64,000 nucleotides of DNA from Bugulina stolonifera (lineage: Eukaryota > Bryozoa > Gymnolaemata > Cheilostomatida > Bugulidae). Made by a program: the position numbers and the translations under genes. The DNA lies in NCBI GenBank assembly GCA_935421135.1, contig OW285190.1, positions 744,001 to 808,000 on the forward strand. Reading direction: 5' to 3'. Below the pieces are notes generated by a model. It had not been told where the DNA came from and made no database searches. It saw only the letters and a list, made by a program, of their open reading frames with translations. This document shows, in pieces, positions 56,683-64,000 of this stretch (positions are counted from its first letter, which is position 1; each line of letters begins with the position of its first letter).

Positions 56683-57714
56683 CTATATAGCCAACAGTTC
56701 GTTCTCAATCTGTGAATATCTCTGCTGTGTGTCAGTCAATGATTTAGCTATGAACTCTACAGGTTTTTCATCTTGTAACAATACAGTAACCAAACTGTGA
56801 GCACTACTATCAGCCAAAACAACCACATCGCAGTCAGGATCATACAAAGCCAGGGTTGATGCATTTGCAACAGCATCCTTGTCTTTTCGAAAAGCCACCT
56901 GCTGTGGTCTCTCCCACGTGAACTGTGTCTTTTTCTTACACACATCTCGAATAGGTTTAGCCAACTTCGACAGATTCCCTATGAGTTTTGACAAATAGCC
57001 TACAAATTCTAAAAACGATTGAGCAGCCTGGTTATCATGCGGTTCCATCATTTCATTAACAGCCTTCACATTGGAATCCTGTGGCTGAATACCATCACTA
57101 GAAATCCAATGACCAAAGAAATCCACACTCTTGTTCAAGGTGATATCAGCTTCCAAAAACCTCTTCAATGCCTTATCCAAGCACCTACATGTATTATGCT
57201 CCTCCATGGTGTCAGCATGTGTCAAAACGTCATTTATGTATACCTCAACTCCCGGAATCCCTTTCAACAAATCCAGCATCACCTGATTGAACAGTTCAGG
57301 CGCATTGGTAAACCCCATTGGAAGCCTCAAATACCGGAACTTACCAAACGGAGTCAAGAAACAGGTAAGCCTAGAAGACTCATGATCCAACTTAAGCTGG
57401 TGAAATCCTTGCTTTCCATCGAAACTTGAAAAATATTTAGATCCATGTAGTCTACTGAATATCCCAGTTGATGTGCTCAACAAACATTGATTACGAACCA
57501 GTTGTGTGTTCAAATACTGTAGATCCAGGCAAAGGCGAATCGAGCCATCAAGTTTTTCAACAATAATAGGAGGACTCAACCATTCCGAAGGCTCATTATT
57601 AGGAGTTATGATCCCTTCACTTACCAATCGGTCAAGCTCTGCTTTGAGCTTTTTTCTAAGATGTTCTGGTACACAACGAGGTGCACTGGCCTTAGGTACA
57701 GCATCACTTTTCAA
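56683..57714 (-). pseudogene. pol: Gypsy 3 RT and start of RNase H
   Basis: Motifs: WLSPPIIVEKLDGSIRLCLD, FSSFDGKQGFHQL (usually DLK/DA), LPMGFTNAPELFNQV, and YIND in the catalytic box (YINDVLTHA) where YVDD/YIDD is expected. The first catalytic Asp is therefore Asn and the enzyme is dead. VVVLADSSAHSLVTVLL starts RNase H. The frame closes at 56,683. RNase H continues in another frame (TDHQPLIGLIKKA) to about 56,430. Confidence 0.8.
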
Positions 57715-57806
57715 CTGCAGTGAGATTACTTTGTTTTTGTACTTCCCAACCCCACTAAATACTTTATCATACCTGGCCAGTATATCTACACAGGAGTTGT
57801 TCTCTC

Positions 57807-58166
57807 TTACCTGATTGTTGGTATCAACTGTATTGCCTGAATAACAGGAAATCCCAACAATGTATCAGGGTCAGCACGACTGCTGTCATCAGCCACATAA
57901 AATGTTTCCTTACAATTCCAATCCTTACAAGAATACTTTACACAAATTTCCAAATTATTCCTACCTAGGATGTTGATAGTGTTACCCAAATAGCTACGGA
58001 GTGTCATATGAGGACACCGGTTTGCTCGTTTAATACCAAAGGCCTTAGCTACCTGTTTGGGCATAACTGAAACTTCCGCAACTGTGTCCACTTTAGCAGT
58101 AAAAAAATCTGCAATCACTAGTATTAATATCCAAAAACCATTTAGACCTAGCCTTAGAGGTTGCAT
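57807..58166 (-). pseudogene. pol: Gypsy 3 protease region
   Basis: The active-site block reads AKVDTVAEVSVMP: the usual DTGA is DTVA, so catalysis would be lost. LGNTINILGR and DTLLGFPVIQAIQLI follow, matching the flap and C-terminal parts of retropepsins. Confidence 0.7.
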
Positions 58167-58287
58167 CAGAAATGAAACAAATAGTATCTACATGTAAATA
58201 AAAAAATCATTATATTCAGACTCAGTGTGCACAGTATTTGCACGTTTAGCATTAAATTTAAACACTTTAGAAAAATGATTGAATTGC

Positions 58288-59012
58288 TTACAGTTGTTGC
58301 ATCATTTTCCATAAGCCGGACATCTCCACAGTATCCGCAGTCTCTTTTGCAGAATATTCACTCCCACTCCTACTCCGGGGGCTTTCTGGGGTAGTCGAGC
58401 CAAATTGCAGGCCACGACCATGGCCTCCTCTCCTTGCGCCACCATAGCCAACTCTAGCCACCGATTGTTGCTGGGTTCTCTGATTATTGATGATAATCTC
58501 TTTCGCACGCATTTGTCTTTTAATATCTTCCAGTGTTACCATATCGTTGATTTGCAGCTGTCGCGATAGTGCTCTATCTCTCATGCCTCCCAACAGTCTG
58601 ATCTTGATCATATTTTCCTTCTGAGCATTTTCCAGTCCGCATTTTGCCGCCAGTTCATACACACCTCTGATGAATTCTTCGTTGGTCTCATTTGTACTCT
58701 GATCACGATTGCTCAGTAGAATGGAATAGTGTAAGGTGTTGCTGGTGGGATTGAAATATTCTTTGAATGCCGCAACAGTTCTTTTATATAATACCTGAGC
58801 ATCAGCAGTAACTTGTTCATCTGTTGGAGTTTCTATCTCAAGTTGACTGTATACAGTCTCCGCTTCCTTTCCCATACACCATATCAGCGTGTCAACATGC
58901 TTCTGTGCACTTTTCTCGTCCAATCCGGTAGCTTTTATATCCAAGCAGGCCAGGTTTCCTGCACATTTGAAAAGTCCAATTGTGAAATGCTTGATCCCCC
59001 AGCAGCAGCCAT
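58288..59012 (-). pseudogene. gag: Gypsy 3 Gag
   Basis: ATG at 59,012 begins MAAAGGSSISQLDFSNV and meets a stop after about 25 codons. The capsid-like body resumes in a shifted frame to 58,288: CMGKEAETVYSQLEI, EYFNPTSNTLHYSILL, FIRGVYELAAKCGLE, MIKIRLLGGMRDRALS. The C-terminus is Gly/Arg-rich. Zinc knuckles are not clear in this piece. The closest relative in the window is the plus-strand Gag at 59,347, but the two differ widely. Confidence 0.8.
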
Positions 59013-59093
59013 ATTTAAAGTATCGAGTTGAAACTGTTAACCAAGTGTCACAGAATATTGATTAGTCAATGTCTCTCCAAAAAATATACGCCA

Positions 59094-59276
59094 TGTCATG
59101 AATTTGTTCTATGGTGTTATAGATTATACAATGTAGCTGTAGGTAGTTTGGAAGCTTATATTATAGCTGTATGTAGCTTGCTATATGTAACTAGAATGGT
59201 AGAGTGCAACAGCATTCATTGACTTGGTGCTGTACAAAGTGTATGCTTAATAAAAGTAATCAATAAACTTAAGACA
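59094..59276. repeat. LTR-like segment shared by two divergent Gypsy remnants
   Basis: Starts TGTCATG, ends AAGACA. On the right it is followed by TGGCGTCGTAGAAAGGATC (a primer-binding-like site for the plus element). On the left, read on the minus strand, it is followed by TGGCGTATATTTTTTGG (for the minus element). AATAAA near 59,249 favours the plus orientation. Confidence 0.45.
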
Positions 59277-59346
59277 TGGCGTCGTAGAAAGGATCAAGAG
59301 AGTTTGGCTGGAAAGATATTTACAAGGACTTAAGCAAAGGCTGACA

Positions 59347-60800
59347 ATGGCTGGTATAACCCCACCTAAAGGTTTGGACTTTATTCATGCTAGAAGCACT
59401 TGGGGTGCTTGGAGAAATAGGTTTGAGAGATATAGAATTGCCAGTGGGGTTATGGATAAGAGTATAGAGCAGCAAGTGAATGTATTAAACCACTACTGTC
59501 GCACCATTCAATATTTTCAAATAATCTTGTTCATCCTTTTTCAGTAAGATTGATGTGTTGTTTGTCTTTGCAAACCTAGCAGCTGCCAAGAAAACCCTAT
59601 TTTAATATTGGCTGATTTCACCTTCATTCAGCCTATGCTGGGAATTTTGGAAGCTCTCAAGCAGTTAATATAAAACTGTGCTACAGAGATAGCCATAGGA
59701 CTTGCAATGCATTGCATTGTTTTTTGTGGGCATGACCCTAACTTACTTATTCATCACTGTGCACAAGAGTTATTTATAGAATGACAGTTAGTGTTGGCTC
59801 AATAAGATTACTGGGCTATTTGATGTTAGTAGCTTACCTATGTACATAAGTTACAAGAACAGGCATAGCCATAGGAACTTAACAGGTCTCAATGCTGAAT
59901 TGAGGTCATAATAGCCAATATTCAAATGAGTTTATCTTGGCTGCCACTAGGTTTACAAAGACAAACAGCACATCAATCTTCATGAAATAAGATGACCAGT
60001 ATTCTTTGCAAATATTGAATGGTGAGACAGTAGTGGTTTAATATATGTAATGGGGGGGGGGGGGGGGAGGAAAGAGGCAGAGTCAATACATAATCAACTC
60101 ACCATAAGAGCACAGAAGGTAGAAGATGGTGCACCTGTTGCTACCGATAACATCTATATACGGACACTAGAAGCATTTGTTGGTTATTTTAATCCCCGAG
60201 GAAATACGGTGCACTACAAAATCATGTTTAGCTCACTCATACAATCCAGTAAAGAGTCTAATGAACAATTTATTAGAGAAGTATATGAGCTGGCAGCCAA
60301 GTGTAGGTGGGCTGAAGAGGTTAAACAGGACATGATTAAGACAAGACTGTTAGCAGGAATGAATGATAAGTCACTGTTTATGGAGTTACAGTTGAAGGCT
60401 GATGTAACATTAGACAACATTAAGTTGGCTATGGGATCAAAGAAAATCATCTTTCACAATCAGAAATGTGAGATAGATGGGGCTGTTGGAGCAGTAGCTG
60501 AGCTAACAATTCACCAGGTATCTAAGAGAAACAACTACAAAGATGAGAGCCCGATGACCCAAAAGTCCCTGGGGCAGGACAGTCAGTGGGCAGAAGCAGA
60601 AGGTGAAGGTGGCAGACATGCAGGACCCAGGAGCAGATATGGATAGTTTACCAATGCAGCTAAGTTTAACTATTTAAATGAGTGTCAATACTGTGGGCTT
60701 AAGCATGTGAGAGGACAATGCCCTGCTTATAACGAACGTTGTAATTTATGTAATAAGTTCAATCATTTTGCTAGGGTGTGTAAAACAAATACTAGTAATC
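59347..60800 (+). pseudogene. gag: Gypsy element 4 Gag, split by a TTAA element
   Basis: ATG 59,347 begins MAGITPPKGLDFIHA, then the WGAWRNRFERYRIASG block of Mag-like Gags. A 549-bp TIR element interrupts at 59,485. After it come a run of 16 G replacing the expected MGKEAE codons, then EAESIHNQL, YFNPRGNTVHYKIMF, FIREVYELAAKCRW and KTRLLAGMNDKS to a stop at 60,646. Two CCHC knuckles (CQYCGLKHVRGQC and CNLCNKFNHFARVC) follow at about 60,690-60,780 in a different frame. No pol follows. Confidence 0.8.
59489..60037. mobile_element. 549-bp TTAA-flanked TIR element
   Basis: Between TTAA (59,485-59,488) and TTAA (60,038-60,041). Starts ACCACTACTGTCGCACCATT and ends with the complement (AATGGTGAGACAGTAGTGGT). 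Imperfect TIRs reach about 100 bp (to GTTTGTCTTTGCAAACCTAG). TTAA duplications fit piggyBac or Kolobok-type transposases. No coding capacity. Confidence 0.88.
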
Positions 60801-60939
60801 AGGCACATGCAGTATTAACATTTAATACATGTACAATTATCATTTTGATTTTATTTATATTTATGAATTTTGTGGTAATAATAGTATGAAGAGCCAACAA
60901 GTTGTGTTCTGAAGAAAATAACAACCTGCCAACAGCAGT
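60801..60939. other. Non-coding
   Basis: Short AT-rich link between gag and LINE fragments. Confidence 0.3.
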
Positions 60940-61215
60940 GTCTCTCTGCACGATGCTGAGCTCACAAGTGCTGAGAACATCCACTACCTGGGAGTTACTC
61001 TCGGCCAAAATATCATCTGAAACAAACACTGCGGCAGCTAAGGGAAATTCCACTCTTGGTTTCATGTGGAGAAATTTGTTCACCAGCTCCGAGACTTCCA
61101 AGAATAACTTCTATGCACACTCTTAGAGTATGTTTCTGCAGCTTGAGACTCTGTGTCCGACTTAACTGCTAACTGTCTCGAAGCTGTATTGAGAAGAGCA
61201 GCACTCCTTATCCGT
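60940..61215 (+). pseudogene. Degenerate LINE reverse transcriptase thumb, plus strand
   Basis: Across several frames the plus strand reads AENIHYLGVTLGQNI, NSTLGFMWRNL, LEYVSAA and LEAVLRRAALLI. This matches the order of the RT palm/thumb end in Jockey/CR1-type LINEs (YLGV, NKH, K..TLGFLRRNL, LEYA..VWDP, LE.VQRRAAR). Stops and indels throughout. Confidence 0.55.
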
Positions 61216-61539
61216 GGCATCAGGTAGATTGATAAAGAATAAGTGCCACCAGTTTCCTTGGAAAAACCCAACCTCCAACCACTCTCATCTTCTTAGTCAG
61301 AGATGCCAATGAATCTAATGACTTTGTTTTCTGCATGTTCCATCATTCCATCAAAATACTAAGATTTCATCTACGCTGACTAGTGGCTAACCACCGATTT
61401 GGGTTGGATTGAGGGGTCCGTTTTTCTTATGAAACACTAAAACCTCACACTTTTTATTGTTAATAAGAGTTTTATTTGTGGCTGCCCAGTAATATAGAAA
61501 CCTGATGTTCATCTGAAAAGTCATCTTCATCTCTGTCAT

Positions 61540-62150
61540 CATTTAAAACATTATACAGAAGAAGATCATCAGCATAGAGGCTAACATTATGTCATGTGAC
61601 ACAGTCAGACAGTTTGTTGATGTAGGTCCCAGTACAGATATTTGGGGAACACATGATGTTACGCCTAACTGTGTGGATTCAGCATCCTTTATGACTACCC
61701 GTTGGCTCAGGTTGGAAAAGAAACCTCTGGATCGAGTTGGCAATGTGCTGTGCAATGTGCTTCTTACTTTCTTCAGATTTTAGTGTTACAGCTTAAACTA
61801 ATGAAGAATTGTCTGCTGTTTTTACGAGATCTTTGCACAGAGTTGTCTCTCCTAAAGCCATGTTGCCTGTTGTGTAGTACTGTGTCAAATTTAGCAGTAT
61901 ATCTTCCATCATTTCGCATAGAATGCTAGTGAGTGAGATAGGTCGGTAGTTACTGGCCTCATCCCTAGCTCACTTTAATGGATCGCAGTTATTATCACAG
62001 GTTTCCGGACAGTTGGTAGTTTGTCCGAATTCAATAACACTTAAAAATGGGCATTTTGGGCATCAAGCTGTAATAGTGGGATGTACACGCTTCTCGCATT
62101 TTTGGTTTGGTCAGGTCCAGGTGATTTGTTGCCCTGCTAGGATTGGCAAA
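61540..62150 (-). pseudogene. Degenerate LINE reverse transcriptase, minus strand
   Basis: Minus-strand fragments include SPGPDQ near 62,130, QRVVIKDAESTQLGVTS, VPQISVLGP (usually VPQGSVLGP) and the catalytic YADDLLLYN near 61,560. It faces opposite to the plus-strand fragment at 60,940. Confidence 0.55.
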
Positions 62151-63116
62151 CTTCGTCAGAATGGTGCTGTCTCAATTGGGTAGTACTAGGCAGGTAGCAC
62201 TGTAACTGCCAATTCTCAGCTCAATAGGATATATTTATGCTATAGGAAAGTAAAAAATAGAAATGATGCAGACAGTGAGCTTTCACATGCATGATTAAAG
62301 AGACGGAAACCCGCAATTGGTCCAAACCAACCAAGAAGCTGAAAAGGTCTGCTAGTACAAATGGTGCAGAAAAGACCCCTTTACCACAAAAATTGTATCA
62401 AAACATTAGCTGTTCTACATTAGTATGGCTAATCCAAACTCCAAGGGACCGTCATAATTGGTTTGATTCAGGCATGAGTTTGAATTGTGTGATCACTTCA
62501 TTTTGTATAATGACTCGGATGCCTACTTCACAGATATTACTATAAATGCAATTGTACATGCACATGTATGTGCATGTAGGCCTACGCATTACCTTTAATT
62601 TGCTTAAACTGTGAAGAAAACTGAGGAAAAACAAATTTTAAGTTTACCATGATGGCTTCCTATGTAATACGACTTGATGCAATGTGTATTACACTCAAAC
62701 CGACAGCACGGCATATGAGCAAAATGCTATGCATCACATGTACAGGACAACAATATGAAATCCGCATTTAGCCACGGAACAGTAAAGCAATCAGCTGGTT
62801 TTTCCTGCTTATCTTGAGCAGAACCATATTACAGTTTAGTGTGCATTAGATGACTATTATTAGGTTTACGTGCACGATGAGCAGTCAAGTGTAACTAATG
62901 CTGGCTGTAGTAGTATTAGCATTAATTACACTATGAGCTTAAACGCCGTGAAGTTTGAAGTGCACATAATAAACTCAAATTGGCTGAAGCCATTTATTTA
63001 TATAGTACTCAGCAGGGACCAAGGCTAATTATTTGAACTAGTCAAGTATTCGAATTATTTGCTGTAGATCGCAAATAATTCCTCCAAATCATCACTTGTT
63101 CTGCTCACTGATACAG
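62151..63116. other. Non-coding
   Basis: No recognisable gene or element. Confidence 0.4.
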
Positions 63117-63389
63117 TTAATTTTCCTTGCAGAATATCTTATTGACATAATGTCCCACCTTTCTGCACACACTACATTTAAAATGTATTGCTGGACAGTC
63201 TTTGCTCTCTGATGCGTCTAATTTTTCCACATTTAAAGCAGTCTCTTGGGCTAAAGCATTTTTTGTTTCAAAATGATGTGCAAATGGTCTAGGTTGACAT
63301 CTCCACATGGGTGTAGCCTTCCTTTGGAAAAACTGTGACGAGTTTGTTGTTGTAGATTTTCTGTCTTTTTTTTCCGGTAACCGTAGCAA
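63117..63389 (-). pseudogene. Gag zinc-knuckle remnant
   Basis: The 90-codon minus-strand frame ends KDCPAIHFKCSVCRKVGHYV then NKIFCKEN. CPA followed by KC..C....GH....C is the typical second knuckle of Mag-like Gypsy Gags. The first knuckle's cysteines are lost (LNVEKLDASESKDCPA) and the last spacing is two residues too long. A dead scrap. Confidence 0.5.
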
Positions 63390-64000
63390 TGATGGTGGAT
63401 CTCTATAGGCTAGTCAAAGTTGATTTTCGATATCCTGCAAATTTTCTCAACAAAATTTAGATTCCTTCGGCAGGTTGTAAATAGAGGTTCGACTTTAGTG
63501 GTTTGTAGGAAGGTATGAGGTACATTATGTGCGTAGTCTGAGCTGCCAATATAGTTGAACGCACCTTTTATCTGAGTGTATGGCATTTATCACGAGCTTG
63601 ATCTCCTCTGGTTATTAATATTCATTTAGCCGGAATGGGAGCTGGTTGAAATACTTTACAATTGCTTTACTTGTGATGTTATTGATCTACATGTAGTACC
63701 CTTGAAGTCACTTCTTATAGCACAGATTTTTATGTAAATGTTGTATAATAGCAGCAAACATTTGATAGAGGTAAATTTATGGGAAGGGGGATTTCATTTG
63801 CAGTTGGAATCTTGTAAGTTTTAATTGTGTAATAAATGATTTGGTTATTAGTTGACCATATCCTGTCTCTCTCTCTCGCTCTTGGCAATCCCTCGGTAAT
63901 ACGAGTAAGATGTCTATCTGTTCTGGGTTTTATGAGTTCTCATATGGCTTGAAAGTTCAATCCTTGAGAGGCACACTTTCTGACAGTGAGTACAGACGAA
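63390..64000. other. Non-coding
   Basis: No gene seen to the window end. A short CT-rich tract (TCTCTCTCTCGCTC) is near 63,870. Confidence 0.4.

Larger units (their letters stand above)
55830..59094 (-). mobile_element. Ty3/Gypsy element 3 remnant (minus strand)
   Basis: Gag, protease, RT, RNase H and part of integrase occur in order on the minus strand from 59,012 down to about 55,830. Several frameshifts and stops break it and no downstream LTR is found. Its 5' side meets an LTR-like segment (59,094-59,276). Confidence 0.85.

Overview
This is eukaryotic, intron-bearing, AT-rich and extremely repeat-dense nuclear DNA. The LTR and non-LTR elements, GT-AG exons and simple repeats suggest a metazoan, probably a marine invertebrate. 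Nothing here fixes the phylum. I see no bacterial operon, rRNA gene, convincing tRNA gene or CRISPR array. Almost all recognisable protein sequence belongs to transposable elements. Two multi-exon candidates (7.8-8.5 kb, minus; 25.0-26.1 kb, plus) may be host genes, but I cannot name them.

Layout: 0.4-6.1 kb is a 9-bp satellite (CATTCTATG and its reverse complement in one register) split by a 1.5-kb spacer. 7.6-8.5 kb holds phase-compatible minus-strand exons. 9.1-10.5 kb is an LTR plus a frameshifted gag. 12.2-15.7 kb is a decayed CR1/L2-like LINE (minus). 15,774-22,072 is a Ty3/Gypsy element with 221-bp LTRs and ATAAT target duplications, interrupted by a 1.5-kb LINE and damaged by a perfect 54-bp palindrome in RNase H. 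22.5-30.7 kb contains a hairpin, short TIR elements (one inserted into a copy of itself) and a 2.8-kb element with long TIRs and 9-bp target duplications.

The outstanding object is a giant inverted repeat, 31,279-49,755. Its arms are about 6.2 kb after later insertions are removed. They meet at a 6-nt spacer near 43,038, start TGTCAG, end CTGACA and are flanked by ATTA on both sides. Each arm carries, facing outward, an exon-like piece with a family-B DNA polymerase DTDS motif and a 120-codon acidic/basic exon with good splice sites. It also carries a GC-rich block bounded by 14-bp inverted repeats, tandem arrays, a 31-bp minisatellite at the centre, and an inward-facing TATA/5'-exon/splice-donor module. 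A nearly intact Ty3/Gypsy element (31,878-36,487) and an 820-bp foldback sit only in the left arm, and a 534-bp TIR element only in the right. In each case the opposite arm keeps the empty site.

49,967-53,716 is a second long-TIR element with 9-bp duplications, containing a CAGGGGCGTA-TIR element. 55.8-59.0 kb (minus) and 59.3-60.8 kb (plus) are two different Gypsy gag/pol remnants diverging from one LTR-like segment. The plus gag is split by a TTAA-flanked 549-bp element. 60.9-63.4 kb holds LINE and gag scraps.

Functionally the window is a nest of mobile DNA in which older elements were targets for younger ones. The empty sites and target duplications give a readable relative order of insertion.
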